The notes: a model not told the origin generated them from the sequence alone. A DNA stretch of 64,000 nt from Rhodanobacteraceae bacterium (GCA_016790075.1 JAEUPP010000024.1:1-64000); one strand, 5' to 3'. Shown: positions 1 to 12,314, numbered from the stretch's first letter. Numbers and translations are program-made.

Positions 1-2
1 GC

Positions 3-146
3 CGCGAGTTCGGCACCAACCAAGCGTTGGACGCGTATGCGATTTGCGTTCAGCAGCACAGCTACCCCGGCCTCACCAAGAACAAAGAACTCCAGATCGT
101 CCACCACATGTGTTTGGTTCTGGATGTGCTTTCTGGCGCGCTATAG
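3..146 (+). CDS. C-terminal end of an unidentified protein (partial)
   Basis: The third reading frame is open from the left edge to a TAG at 144-146 and encodes about 47 residues. They contain QALDAYAICVQQH and end in VLDVLSGAL. The residue mix is protein-like, but I do not recognise the family and the gene begins outside the window. It converges on the leftward gene at 356-703. The roughly 200 bases between them hold nothing I can name. Confidence 0.4.
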   Translation, partial: REFGTNQALDAYAICVQQHSYPGLTKNKELQIVHHMCLVLDVLSGAL

Positions 147-355
147 ATCCATTGTTGGTGGAGGCGCGAAGTCGCCGCGCCGGCCTCCGATCCCTCGATG
201 CGCCTCCAACAGACCGCCTCGGACGCTTCCACACAACGCATCAAGGCCGCCCGTGTCTTTTCCAGTGGTGGAAATCGGGCCTTAACCTTTCGGTAAACCC
301 GATGTAAGTCGGGGCGCAACACGATGCGTGTCGAACGAATCGCCGGCCTTCGCCA

Positions 356-703
356 TCAACGCCGGTCGGCATCGAGAATCGCGCGGAGATCGTCCGAAAT
401 GGCCATCGGCTGCGTGGCACTGACGTTGGCCCCACCGGTGTTTCCCTCGGGAACCCAGATGCGGGAAAAGGCCGCTGCCGCGACGATGCGGGTGAGCTGG
501 CCGACGATTTCGCGGACGTCCCGGCGCTGCCACGCAACGCCCAGCATGCCGACGTGACTGCGCACGTGCAGCCGGGTGTGGCGCTGACCGAGAACGTGTG
601 CACGCTCAAGGTGCGCAAACGCCCGATCCAAATCGCCCGCCTGTCTGGCGCTCTTCGCCGCCAGCCATTCGTTTGCAAAAGCCTGCGCGATGGTCGGGGT
701 CAT
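356..703 (-). CDS. DUF3703 family protein
   Basis: A 115-aa soluble protein. I chose the ATG at 703 because the family starts with a short helix (MTPTIAQAF) and the longer upstream frame is not protein-like. The helical stretch with FAHLERAHVLGQ followed by HVRSHVGMLGVAWQRRD is characteristic of DUF3703. This family has no known activity but is often found next to CDF or Czc metal efflux genes, as here: the CDF gene starts divergently at 870. The 166-bp divergent spacer probably holds both promoters. Role in metal homeostasis is an inference from context. Confidence 0.7.
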   Translation of the reverse strand: MTPTIAQAFANEWLAAKSARQAGDLDRAFAHLERAHVLGQRHTRLHVRSHVGMLGVAWQRRDVREIVGQLTRIVAAAAFSRIWVPEGNTGGANVSATQPMAISDDLRAILDADRR

Positions 704-869
704 GCACTGCTCCTGGCCGTGGCGGAAACGCGTTCGAAAGCACGGGGCTTTTGATGGATTTTCGGGGGCGATCTTTCGGGCGGCAAGAGCGGGCGCAACG
801 GTTGATCGTCTGCCGCTGGCGTTGGCTCGAACCGCCGCAGACGAACCTTGTTCGTGAAACGGAGCACCG

Positions 870-1796
870 ATGAACGCCGCCAGCAAAGAGTCGACCGACG
901 ATCACGGAATCGCGACCGCGCCCGAGCGGTCGCTGCGCATCGCGCTCGTGCTGACGGGGACGTTCCTGATCGCGGAGGTCATCGGTGGCATCGCCACCAA
1001 CAGCCTGGCGCTGCTGTCGGACGCCGCGCACATGTTCACCGACGTGGCCGCGCTGGCGATCGCGTTGCTGGCCATCCGCATCGGCAAGCGCGCGGCCGAC
1101 CGGCGGCGCACGTTTGGTTACGCGCGCTTCGAAATCCTGGCCGCCACGTTCAACGCCGTGCTGCTCTTTCTGGTCGCGCTCTACATCTTGTGGGAAGCCG
1201 CGGACCGCTTCCGCACGCCGGCGCCCGTGCAGTCCACGGCGATGATGGCGATCGCGGCGCTGGGCCTCGTCGTCAACCTCATCTCGATGCGGTTGCTCCA
1301 GGCCAGCAGCGAAAAGAGCCTCAACGTCAAAGGCGCCTACCTCGAAGTGTGGAGCGACCTGCTCGGCTCGGTCGGCGTGCTGGTGGCCGGCGTGGTGATC
1401 CAGGTCACCGGCTGGACGCTCATTGATCCGATCATCGCCGTGCTGATCGGCTTCTGGGTCTTGCCGCGCACGTGGGTTCTTTTGAAAGACAGCCTCAACG
1501 TGCTGCTGGAGGGTGTGCCGTCGGGGATGGCTCTGGAGAACATCGAAGCCGAAGTGAAGACCATTGCCGGCGTGGTCGCCGTCCACGATCTGCACGTCTG
1601 GGCGGTGTCGTCCGGCAAGGCCTTGCTGACGGCGCACGTGGTGCGTGACGCGACGACCGACGTCGCCGACGCCGCGCTGCTGGCTGCCGTGCGCGAGCGG
1701 CTCAAGGAACGCTTCGACGTACACCACGCCACCTTGGAGCTGGAACGCGCGGCACCGGGGGACGCGGCGACCGAGGAAACCTTCGATCACGCGTGA
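870..1796 (+). CDS. czcD: Cation diffusion facilitator (CzcD/ZitB-like metal exporter)
   Basis: A 308-aa inner-membrane protein exchanging Zn/Co/Cd-type cations for protons. It has six predicted membrane segments and a C-terminal cytoplasmic metal-binding domain (VHDLHVWAVSSG). The transmembrane site-A half in helix 2 is visible as SDAAHMFTD (D and HxxxD). In helix 5 the usual HxxxD reads EVWSD, so Glu occupies the normal His position, which may shift metal selectivity. The ATG at 870 follows GGAGCACC as ribosome-binding site. It lies divergent from the DUF3703 gene and beside a full czc cluster. The symbol is by family; ZitB-like is equally possible. Confidence 0.88.
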   Translation: MNAASKESTDDHGIATAPERSLRIALVLTGTFLIAEVIGGIATNSLALLSDAAHMFTDVAALAIALLAIRIGKRAADRRRTFGYARFEILAATFNAVLLFLVALYILWEAADRFRTPAPVQSTAMMAIAALGLVVNLISMRLLQASSEKSLNVKGAYLEVWSDLLGSVGVLVAGVVIQVTGWTLIDPIIAVLIGFWVLPRTWVLLKDSLNVLLEGVPSGMALENIEAEVKTIAGVVAVHDLHVWAVSSGKALLTAHVVRDATTDVADAALLAAVRERLKERFDVHHATLELERAAPGDAATEETFDHA

Positions 1797-1816
1797 GCCG
1801 TCTGCGGCCGCGCGTT

Positions 1817-2209
1817 CTAGGACACCAGAATCCGCACGTTGAGCACCGCACCCGTGGTCTTCGGGTTGGCCTTGGCGCTGGAAAAAATTCTGCACAGTTC
1901 CGTGTTCCGCGCACTAAGCTTGAGCATCGAGCTGGCTCGCCCCAGCGGGCAGACCACGTCGGCCGACAAGGCGTAGTAGCCCGGGCGCGGGAACCTCAAC
2001 GAAACGGCGATGCGACCGCCCGATGCTGCAAACGCCGCGTCGTCGAACTCTTCCACGGTTCGCTCCACCGTCGCGACGCGCGTCAGGCGGTAGCCGGCGA
2101 CCGCGGGGCCGCATTCGATGGCGATCGTGAGGCACATCACTTCGCTCCGGTTGAGTTCGATCAGGAGCGCGTTCCGCGATCCCACGCGTTCGTCTCGCTC
2201 GATCGCCAT
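1817..2209 (-). CDS. Hypothetical protein, tandem paralogue A
   Basis: A 130-aa protein, taking the ATG at 2209 (MAIERDERVGS) because the homologous neighbour has exactly this length. It aligns end to end with the product of 2422-2814. Shared features are a GYRLT segment, a (D/E)xAxFAxxGGRxAVxLRF segment and a LSADVVC segment, then xSSAKA near the C-terminus. No signal peptide or membrane segment is obvious. Function is unknown. It is the last gene of the leftward run that also holds an AraC-like regulator and the response regulator. Confidence 0.65.
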   Translation of the reverse strand: MAIERDERVGSRNALLIELNRSEVMCLTIAIECGPAVAGYRLTRVATVERTVEEFDDAAFAASGGRIAVSLRFPRPGYYALSADVVCPLGRASSMLKLSARNTELCRIFSSAKANPKTTGAVLNVRILVS

Positions 2210-2421
2210 GCTCTGCTTCCTTCGTTGAAACCACCGCTGCAGTTGCTTGTCGGTCAGCACCGGCCGCCACTCCCCTTCTCGCCGACGGCCCGCCACCGGC
2301 CTGCGGCGCGGCGCGGTGCGCGCGCGCCGTCTGCGCCGTTTGCACGATGAAGGATTCAGTCTGGGGGCGGAGCACGTACGCGGGACTTACCGGCGCGTTA
2401 AGCGCACCGATGCAGCGGCGC

Positions 2422-2814
2422 TCACACCACGTCGAGGACGAAGGCGGCCGATGCGCCGAGGCCTTTTCCCGCGCCTTTGGCGCTCGCGTAGGAGCGGTAG
2501 ACCTCGGACGGTCCCACCGTTAGCTTGATCATGGAGCCGGCGCGCGCGCCGATGCAGACGACGTCGGCCGACAAGCAGTGCTCGCCGGTTCGGTGGAAAC
2601 GCAGCGGAACCGCGACGCGACCACCGGCTTCTGCAAACTGCGCCGCGTCGAATTCCAGCGCGCGACGCTGACCGCTTTCCGGGCACGTCAGCCGGTAGCC
2701 CCCCAGTCCTTGGCCGCTTTCGACGGCGAGGATGAGGATCACGTGCTCGCTGCACGACACCGCGAGCCGCGGCGCCGTTTTCGAACCCGTGCGCTCGATG
2801 CGGAAGATCGTCAT
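2422..2814 (-). CDS. Hypothetical protein, tandem paralogue B
   Basis: A 130-aa protein starting MTIFRIERTGSK, clearly homologous to the product of 1817-2209 with the same length and the same GGYRLT, AGGRVAVPLRFHR, CLSADVVC and YASAKG landmarks. The compact beta-rich pattern suggests a small single-domain fold, but I recognise no family. It starts 34 bp after the end of the AraC-like gene, so the two are probably co-transcribed. A 212-bp spacer separates it from paralogue A, and I see no gene in that spacer. Confidence 0.65.
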   Translation of the reverse strand: MTIFRIERTGSKTAPRLAVSCSEHVILILAVESGQGLGGYRLTCPESGQRRALEFDAAQFAEAGGRVAVPLRFHRTGEHCLSADVVCIGARAGSMIKLTVGPSEVYRSYASAKGAGKGLGASAAFVLDVV

Positions 2815-2848
2815 CGCAACACCCCGTCGGGGACCGGCACCGCGGCAA

Positions 2849-3505
2849 TCACGTCGGGGCCGCCCCTCGGTGATCGGCCAACCCCAGCAGCAGCGCCGGC
2901 GTCAGCCCAAAGAGCCGCAGGAACGTGGCCTGGCACTGGCGCAACGAAGCAAATCCGCTGTCGCGCACCGCGCTGCCCATTGTGGCGCCACGCCGGCAGG
3001 CGGCGGCGACGTCGGCAGCGCGAGCCCATTCTCGAAGCGCTTCTGCCGCTTCCTTCTCCGACGAAGCAGCTGATTCCTCCCCGCTGCCCCCTTGGTTTGG
3101 CAGCAGCGTTCGCACGACGCGCGCGACCTCATCGTCCCGAGCCAAGCTGTAGATCGCGCGCCGCCAATGAGCCGCGCGCTCCCGCCCGATCGCATCGGCG
3201 GAGCTGGTTCGTTGGGCACCGATGCGCTGCGTCGCGTCGAACCGCGCATCCACGAAAACCACTTGTGAATAAAGCCGCACGGGATCGATCGCCAGAGTCG
3301 CGTCCGCAGCGACCACGACACCGTGAACCCGGCGCGGCTCGGCGGCATCCCCACAGGCCACACCGATCCAACTGCACATGGCGACCGCGATGCGCGTTGA
3401 GGCGCAGGCCAAAGAAGGAGCTGGCCCGGCGCGCCCGACGAACCGCGCCCACCCCGGTCCGATCAAGAGGTCGCCGCGCCACGCCGTTTTTTCCCGCGCG
3501 CTCAC
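2849..3505 (-). CDS. Divergent AraC-type transcriptional regulator
   Basis: A 218-aa protein with a GTG start at 3505. The N-terminal part has a beta-rich look (VHGVVVAADATL, VVFVDARFDA). The last roughly 90 residues read as an AraC HTH pair: ACRRGATMGSAVRDSGFASL is followed by CQATFLRLFGLTPALLL, which matches the second helix-turn-helix and the F-x-x-x-F-G-x-T-P signature. It lies 72 bp downstream of the response regulator and just upstream of the two paralogous small proteins, which it may control. The family call is moderate because the N-terminal domain is not diagnostic. Confidence 0.6.
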   Translation of the reverse strand: MSAREKTAWRGDLLIGPGWARFVGRAGPAPSLACASTRIAVAMCSWIGVACGDAAEPRRVHGVVVAADATLAIDPVRLYSQVVFVDARFDATQRIGAQRTSSADAIGRERAAHWRRAIYSLARDDEVARVVRTLLPNQGGSGEESAASSEKEAAEALREWARAADVAAACRRGATMGSAVRDSGFASLRQCQATFLRLFGLTPALLLGLADHRGAAPT

Positions 3506-3577
3506 GGCCGACGCCCCAGGCGCGGCTTGGCGTCGCCGGCGCGGGCGGCGGATTCGCGGCGCGTCTCGCGTCGTGGG

Positions 3578-4258
3578 CTACGCATCGGGCTGGGTGCTCA
3601 ATCGGTAGCCGACGTTGGGTTGGTTGGCGACGAACACGTTGGCCGCGGCCGCGCTGAGCTTGCGTCGCAAGCGGTGCAGCGTGACGTCCAGTCCGCCCTT
3701 GCCGACGTCGGAGCAGTGGCCGTAGACCTGGTCGAACAACCGCTGCCGCGTCACCAGCTGGCCGTGGGCCTCGGCCAACAGCCGCAGCACCAGGAACTCG
3801 CGCGCGGTGAGCGCGAGGCGGCGTCCGGCCAGCGTGGCCGTCATCACGTCCACGTCGATGACCAGGTCGCCCACGACGTGGAGGCGATGCGCCAGCTGGG
3901 GCGGGCGGCGCAGCAAGGCGCGCATGCGCGCGAGCAGTTCATCGGGCGCGAACGGCTTGGTGAGGCAATCGTCGGCCCCAGCGGCCAGCCCGTCGATGCG
4001 CTCGCGGACGGCGTCGCCGCCGGTGAGCACCAGGCACGGAATCGGGTTGCCCGCGCTGCGCCATCGGCGCACCAGGGACAGGCCGTCGCCGTCGGGCAGC
4101 CGGCGGTCGAGGATGGCGCCGCTGTACTGCTGAAGGCTCAGGGCGTAGCCGCCCTGAGCGAGGGTGGTGAACGCGTCGGATTGGAACTGCGCGCGCGCCA
4201 AGGTCTCTCCCACGAGGTGGGCGAGCCGCGCGTCGTCTTCGACAAGCAGGATCCGCAT
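3578..4258 (-). CDS. OmpR/PhoB-family response regulator without an adjacent kinase
   Basis: A 226-aa two-domain response regulator. The receiver starts MRILLVEDD (acidic pocket), has the phosphoacceptor D51 in AILDRRLPDG, a conserved Thr in VLTGG and the KPF lysine. The C-terminal winged helix contains LTAREFLVLRLLAE and a DVTLHRLRRKL recognition helix. It is the last gene of the metal-efflux run, 96 bp after czcA. The usual partner histidine kinase gene is not next to it: an AraC-like gene follows instead. It is the best in-window candidate to bind the TGTAAG-N5-TGTAAG repeats at 13.0, 15.8 and 17.6 kb. Confidence 0.92.
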   Translation of the reverse strand: MRILLVEDDARLAHLVGETLARAQFQSDAFTTLAQGGYALSLQQYSGAILDRRLPDGDGLSLVRRWRSAGNPIPCLVLTGGDAVRERIDGLAAGADDCLTKPFAPDELLARMRALLRRPPQLAHRLHVVGDLVIDVDVMTATLAGRRLALTAREFLVLRLLAEAHGQLVTRQRLFDQVYGHCSDVGKGGLDVTLHRLRRKLSAAAANVFVANQPNVGYRLSTQPDA

Positions 4259-4354
4259 GCCAATAACCGGATGAGTCGGAGGGGCGTCCGCAACGCGGAC
4301 GGACCAAGAGGCGGGGCTGCGATCGCGACCCGAAGGCCGCGATCGCAGGTCGGG

Positions 4355-7537
<3,183 letters not shown>

Positions 7538-8584
7538 TCAGTGGCCATGTTCCGCGCCCCCCTTGCCCTGCTCGGCTTTGAGCACGAAGCTGCCTTCGCC
7601 GACGACTGCATCGCCCGCTGAAACGCCTTCGAGGATTTCAACGAAGCGGCCGTCGTTGCGGCCGGCCTTCACGGACCGGGGTTCCAGGCCGTCGGCGTCG
7701 TCCACGAAGACGGACAGTCCGCCCTCCTCCAGCTCCTGCAGCGCGGCGACCGGCACGGCCAGCGGCACGTCGGTCTTGCCCACGGCGACTTCGGCGCGCA
7801 CGTAAAGCCCTGGCGCCCACTGGCCCTCCGAGTTGTCCAGCAGCACGCGCGCGGTGATGGTCTGCGTGGCCCCGGTGCCCAGCGGCGAGACGAAGACGAT
7901 CTGGCCGTCGCCGCTCAAGCCGCCGTCGGTGGCCTGTACGCGCACGTCCTGGCCCAGCTTCACGCGGGCGCGGTCGCGCGGGAACAGCGACAGCTCGACC
8001 CAGACCGTGCTGAGGTCGGCCACGGTGAACAGCGGCGCGGCCTCGGCTTGCTCGCCGGGGTTGGTGAGCCGCTCGGTGATCACGCCGGCCAGCGGGCTCG
8101 CGGTGGTGTAGACCTGCAGGCTTTCGTTGCTTTCCACCGAGGCCAGCGCCTGGCCTTGGCGCACGCTGTCGCCGACCTTCACGGCGACGCTGCGCACCAC
8201 GCCCGGGAAGCGCGCGGTTACGCTGCGCACGCGCTCGGCGTTGGGCTTGACCACGCCGTAGAGCGGCACGCTTTCCACCAGCGTCGCCGGCCCCGCCGGT
8301 GCGACGGTGAGGTTGGCGGCCTTGCGAGCTTCCGGCGTGAGCTTGATGGCCTCGGCGTGGCCGCCTTCGCCGTGCTCGCCGGCTTCGCCGCCTTCGTGGC
8401 GATCGCCCTCGCTGTGCCCTTCAGTCTCCGCGTGGGCTTCGCCCTTGTCGTGGCCCTTGGCGTCGTCGTGCGCGTGGCCTTTTTCGTCGGTGTGCGCCGC
8501 CGGCGGCGCTTTCTCGGAACCCCCGCAGGCCGCCAGGCTCAACGCGAGCAGCAGCACGGGGATGGAACGCAGCAGTGGCTTCAT
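7538..8584 (-). CDS. czcB: Heavy-metal RND efflux pump, periplasmic adaptor lipoprotein
   Basis: A 348-aa membrane-fusion protein. The start has a lipoprotein signal ending in a LAAC lipobox (SLAACGG), so it is anchored in the inner membrane facing the periplasm. Residues about 28-80 are strikingly His/Asp/Glu-rich (repeated GH, HAE and HEGG units), a likely metal-capture segment, and the protein also ends EHGH. The lipoyl/barrel parts follow (VGDSVRQGQALASVESNE, VTARFPGVVRSVAVKVG). Its start codon overlaps the czcC stop (ATGA), indicating translational coupling. Confidence 0.92.
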   Translation of the reverse strand: MKPLLRSIPVLLLALSLAACGGSEKAPPAAHTDEKGHAHDDAKGHDKGEAHAETEGHSEGDRHEGGEAGEHGEGGHAEAIKLTPEARKAANLTVAPAGPATLVESVPLYGVVKPNAERVRSVTARFPGVVRSVAVKVGDSVRQGQALASVESNESLQVYTTASPLAGVITERLTNPGEQAEAAPLFTVADLSTVWVELSLFPRDRARVKLGQDVRVQATDGGLSGDGQIVFVSPLGTGATQTITARVLLDNSEGQWAPGLYVRAEVAVGKTDVPLAVPVAALQELEEGGLSVFVDDADGLEPRSVKAGRNDGRFVEILEGVSAGDAVVGEGSFVLKAEQGKGGAEHGH

Positions 8585-9852
8585 GGCAGGGTCCTTGAGG
8601 TGCTCAGACCGGTGCCGGTCAGGCGCTCGATCTCGATCAGGGTGAGGTGGTATTGGGTGGCCGAGGCGATGAGGTCGCGCTTGACGGCCAGCAGCTCGCG
8701 CTGCGCATCGACGAACTCGATGTAGCCGTAGCGGCCGCGCTCGTAGGCGTATTCCGTGTTTTTCAGCGCGGACTCGGCGCTGGGCAAAGCGCGCGCGGAC
8801 AGCGCCTCGACTTCGCGGCGGCGATCCAGCAACTCTTGGTAGTAGCCGAACAAACCGGTGCGCGCCCGCACCAGCGCGGCGCTGCGGTTCGCTTCGGCGC
8901 CCGAGCGCCGCGCCTCAGCTTCTGCGATCACGCCCTGGTTGCGGTTGTAGACCGCCAGCGGCATGCCGACGGAAAACATCAGGGCGGTGTCGCCACTGGC
9001 TTGCAAACGGCGCAGCCCCACGCCGACCTCGATGCCGGGGCGGCGGTTCGCGATGGCCAGCGTGATCTCGGAATCGCGCAGGCGCGCTTCGCTCAGATAC
9101 CGCGTGAAATCCGGCGTGTTTTCCAGGTCGGCCAGCAGTGAGGGGTATTCGCCGATGGTGGGCAGCGCGTAGAGGTCCGCCGAAATCGTTTCGAAGTCCG
9201 GCTCCGTCGCGCCCCACGACGACGCCAGTTCGTAGCGCGCGGTCTTCAGCTCGTGCTCGGCGTGCGCGTCCTCGTTGCGGGCGCGCTCCAGCGCCACGAC
9301 GGCGCGTTCCTGCTCGGCCAGCGGCGACTTCGCCGCCTTGACGCGGCGGTCCACCGCCGCCGCCGTGCGCTCGGCCAACTCGACCGCCTGGTGCGTCAGG
9401 GCGTGCTGCTCCTGCTGGCTCACCAAGGCGACGAACCGACGCGCGGTTTCCGCGACGGCATCCAGGCGCTGCACGTGGCCCTCGATTTCCAGCACTTCGC
9501 GTTCGCCGCGGCTCACCGCCACGCGCTTGTCGCGCAGCCCGCCGAGCTCGATCAGCTGGCTCAGCGACAGGCTCAGTTCGGCCGACTTGAACGAACGCAC
9601 TTCGCCCGTGCCCAACACGTTTTCGAGCGACGCGGACAACGTCGGATTCGGCTTCAGCCCCGACTGCGTGATGCGGCCGTCCTGGGCCTTGAGCACGTAC
9701 TGGTAGGCGGAAAGATCCGGGTTGGATTTGAGCGTGCGCTCCAGCGCGTCACGCAAGGTCAGGCCCGATTCCTGGGCCAATACGGGTGAGACGGCGGCGA
9801 CGGACAGGGCCACGACGGCAGCCAGCCGCCGCAAGGCAATTCGGGAAAACAT
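8581..9852 (-). CDS. czcC: Heavy-metal RND efflux pump, outer-membrane TolC-family channel
   Basis: A 423-aa outer-membrane factor with a cleavable signal peptide (AAVVALSVAAVSPVLAQE). Two OEP repeats follow: LTLRDALERTLKSNPDLSA near the N-terminus and SVGMPLAVYNRNQGVIAEAEARR in the second half, with long coiled-coil helices. It forms the exit duct for CzcBA. It lies 61 bp downstream of the P-type ATPase gene and overlaps czcB by 4 bp. Confidence 0.92.
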   Translation of the reverse strand: MFSRIALRRLAAVVALSVAAVSPVLAQESGLTLRDALERTLKSNPDLSAYQYVLKAQDGRITQSGLKPNPTLSASLENVLGTGEVRSFKSAELSLSLSQLIELGGLRDKRVAVSRGEREVLEIEGHVQRLDAVAETARRFVALVSQQEQHALTHQAVELAERTAAAVDRRVKAAKSPLAEQERAVVALERARNEDAHAEHELKTARYELASSWGATEPDFETISADLYALPTIGEYPSLLADLENTPDFTRYLSEARLRDSEITLAIANRRPGIEVGVGLRRLQASGDTALMFSVGMPLAVYNRNQGVIAEAEARRSGAEANRSAALVRARTGLFGYYQELLDRRREVEALSARALPSAESALKNTEYAYERGRYGYIEFVDAQRELLAVKRDLIASATQYHLTLIEIERLTGTGLSTSRTLP

Positions 9853-9913
9853 GACGACTCCACGGCTAGGTTGAAAAGGGGTGACGGGCCGCGCGGGGCG
9901 CGGCCCGGTGAAC

Positions 9914-11929
9914 TCATGAGGTGGCGCGTTCGCGGAAGGCGAGCAGGCGAAGGGCGTTGGCCACGACCAGCAAGGTTGAGCCTTCGTGGAACAGCACGGC
10001 GACGCCCATCGACATGCCGAAAATCGTCGCGGGAATCAGGAAGGCGACCATGCCGAGGCTGGCCCACAGGTTCTGCCGGATGATCCGGCGCGACTGGCGG
10101 CTCAAGCCGATGACGAACGGCAGGTGTTCCAGCCGGTCCGCCATCAACGCGACCTCGGCGGTTTCCAGCGCCACGTCCGACCCGGCCGCGCCCATGGCGA
10201 TGCCGACCGAGGCGGCGGCCAGCGCGGGGGCGTCGTTCACGCCGTCGCCGACCATGGCCACTTCGCCGGCAGCGCGCAGCTTCTGGATTTCCGCGACCTT
10301 GTCCTCGGGCATGAGGTCGCCGACGGCGCGCTCCAGGCCGACGCTGGCCGCGACGGCATCCGCCACGCGCTGGTTGTCGCCCGACAGCATGACCATGCTC
10401 GTCATGCCCAGCGCGCGCAGCCGCTCGATGGCGTCGCGCGCAGCGGCGCGCGGCGTGTCCATCAAGCCGATGGCACCGAGGTAGCGGTCGCCGTGGCGCA
10501 GCGCGAACACGGTGCGGCCCTCGCCTTCGAGCGCTTCGATGCGGGCGGCCAACGACACCGGAAGGCCCGGGCCGTTGATTTCGCTGAAAAGTACCTTCTT
10601 GCCCAAGTGGACGGTCTTGCCCTCCACGTCAGCCCGCAGGCCGCGGCCCGTGAGGCTTTCCAGTCCGCTGGCGGTCGGAATCGGCGTTTCCGGCAGGCGC
10701 TGCGTGCCGTCGCGCACCACGGCCGCGGCCAGCGGGTGGTCGCTGAGGCGCTCCACCGCCACGGCGACGCGCAGCAGTTCGCGCTCGCTGCTGCCTTCGG
10801 CCGCCACCACGTCGGTGACCTGCGGCCTGCCTTCGGTGAGCGTGCCGGTCTTGTCGAAGGCCAGCGCGTGCAGCACGCCCAGGCGCTCCAGCGGGCCGCC
10901 GCCCTTAATCAGCACGCCGCCGCGCGCGGCGCGCGCCACGCCGCTCAGCACCGCGCTCGGCGTGGAAATCGCCAGCGCGCACGGACTGGCCGCCACCAGC
11001 ACGGCCATGGCGCGGTAGAACGACGCACTGAACGGTTCGTCGATCACGACCCAGGCAAACATCAGCAGCACCGCCAGGCCGAGCACGGCGGGCACGAAGT
11101 AGCGCTGGAAGCGATCGGTGAAGAGCTGCGTCGGTGACTTCTGCGCCTGCGCCGAACGCACCAGTTCCACCACGCGGGCCAGCGTGCTCTGGTCGCTGCG
11201 CCGCGTCGTCTCGACCTCGATCACGCGCCCGCGGTTGATGGTGCCGGCGAACACCCGGTGCTCCGCGGGCAGTGCATCGCCGCTGCGCCGGGCGTCCTCG
11301 CGGCTGGCCACCGGCCGCTTGTCCACCGGCACGCTTTCGCCGGTGATCGCCGACTGGTCGATGCTGCTCTCGCCGAGGATCACGAAGCCATCGACGGCGA
11401 CGCGCTCGTCGGGCTTGACCACGACGACGTCGCCGACCTGGATTTCCTCGACCGGCGACTCGAACAACTGCGAACCCCGACGAAGCAGCGCCGTTTCCGG
11501 ACGCAGCTCGCCGAGCGCTTCGATGGCGCGGTGCGCGCGACCCATCGCGTAGCTCTCCAGCGCGTGGCCCAGCGAAAACAGGAACAGCAGCAGCGCGCCC
11601 TCGGCCCATTGGCCCAGCACCGCCGCGCCGGCCGCCGCCACCAGCATCAAGGCGTCGATCTGGAGCTTGCGGGCGCGCAGGTTTTCCCAGGCCTCGCGGA
11701 CGGCGAAGAACCCGCCGGAGACGTACGCACCGACGTAGAGCAGCCAGGCGACGCGACCGCCCTCGCCGGCGAACTGCTCGACCAACCAACCCGCGAGCAG
11801 CAACGCTCCGGCGAGCACGGACGCCACCAGTTCGGCGTAGTTCGCCGAGCCGTGCGCGTGGCCGTGATCGTGACCGTCGTCGGCGTGGTGTTCGGCCGTC
11901 TTGGACGGCGCGGAAGAATCAGCGGACAT
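9914..11929 (-). CDS. czcP: P1B-4-type heavy-metal ATPase (CzcP-like)
   Basis: A 671-aa ATP-driven metal exporter of the inner membrane. I placed the start at the ATG at 11929 because it opens a His-rich tail (HHADDGHDHGHAHG) and overlaps nothing, while the frame upstream is antisense to the PII-like gene. The helix-4 motif is SPC (S315-P-C317) rather than CPC, and the last helices contain HEGSTLL. Both are hallmarks of P1B-4 pumps (CoaT/CzcP; Co, Zn, Fe(II)). The phosphorylated Asp is D359 in DKTGTLTEG, and GDGVNDAPAL forms the hinge. No N-terminal CxxC domain is present. Confidence 0.88.
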   Translation of the reverse strand: MSADSSAPSKTAEHHADDGHDHGHAHGSANYAELVASVLAGALLLAGWLVEQFAGEGGRVAWLLYVGAYVSGGFFAVREAWENLRARKLQIDALMLVAAAGAAVLGQWAEGALLLFLFSLGHALESYAMGRAHRAIEALGELRPETALLRRGSQLFESPVEEIQVGDVVVVKPDERVAVDGFVILGESSIDQSAITGESVPVDKRPVASREDARRSGDALPAEHRVFAGTINRGRVIEVETTRRSDQSTLARVVELVRSAQAQKSPTQLFTDRFQRYFVPAVLGLAVLLMFAWVVIDEPFSASFYRAMAVLVAASPCALAISTPSAVLSGVARAARGGVLIKGGGPLERLGVLHALAFDKTGTLTEGRPQVTDVVAAEGSSERELLRVAVAVERLSDHPLAAAVVRDGTQRLPETPIPTASGLESLTGRGLRADVEGKTVHLGKKVLFSEINGPGLPVSLAARIEALEGEGRTVFALRHGDRYLGAIGLMDTPRAAARDAIERLRALGMTSMVMLSGDNQRVADAVAASVGLERAVGDLMPEDKVAEIQKLRAAGEVAMVGDGVNDAPALAAASVGIAMGAAGSDVALETAEVALMADRLEHLPFVIGLSRQSRRIIRQNLWASLGMVAFLIPATIFGMSMGVAVLFHEGSTLLVVANALRLLAFRERATS

Positions 11930-11969
11930 GGAAATTCCTTGCAGCAATGGTGCAAACAGGAGGTTCGGT

Positions 11970-12314
11970 TTACGGCGCGCGCGGGAGCGGAGGTGGGCCG
12001 CCGGGAGCGGCGGCGCGGACAGCTTCGACGGGCACGACGTACACGCTGCCGTTGCCGAGGTTGCGGCCGTGTACGACGCGGTGGATGGCGTCGACGACGG
12101 CGGCGAGTTCCGCGTCTTCGCACAGGATTTCGAGCTTGGCGTCGGCGACGCTGGCGCCGCCGAGTTGCGGCAAGTGGAACCGCTCGTCGCCGACGACGGG
12201 CCATAGGGCCGCGCGGATTTCCACGACGCTGACGTCGCGCAACCGCAAGGAACGCACTGCATCGACCACCGCCGCGACGCTGTCGCGGGCGATGTAGGCA
12301 AAGATGGCCTTCAT
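11970..12314 (-). CDS. PII-like protein of a metal-efflux operon (PII-NG type)
   Basis: A 114-aa protein. It starts MKAIFAYIARDSVAAVVDAVRSL, and later has KLEILCEDAELAAVVDAI then GNGSVYVVPVEAVR, the beta-alpha-beta layout of the PII/CutA fold. The T-loop lacks the uridylylation tyrosine context of GlnB/GlnK. A PII group associated with CzcA-type pumps (PII-NG) is known, and the position here, 40 bp before the ATPase gene and co-directional with czcCBA, matches it. A sensing or modulating role for the pump is inferred. Confidence 0.7.
   Translation of the reverse strand: MKAIFAYIARDSVAAVVDAVRSLRLRDVSVVEIRAALWPVVGDERFHLPQLGGASVADAKLEILCEDAELAAVVDAIHRVVHGRNLGNGSVYVVPVEAVRAAAPGGPPPLPRAP

Noticed and set aside
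11930-12301. N-terminal extension of the P-type ATPase frame up to 12301
   Set aside because: This part is an alternative frame of the PII-like gene and lacks protein character. The His-rich start at 11929 is natural.
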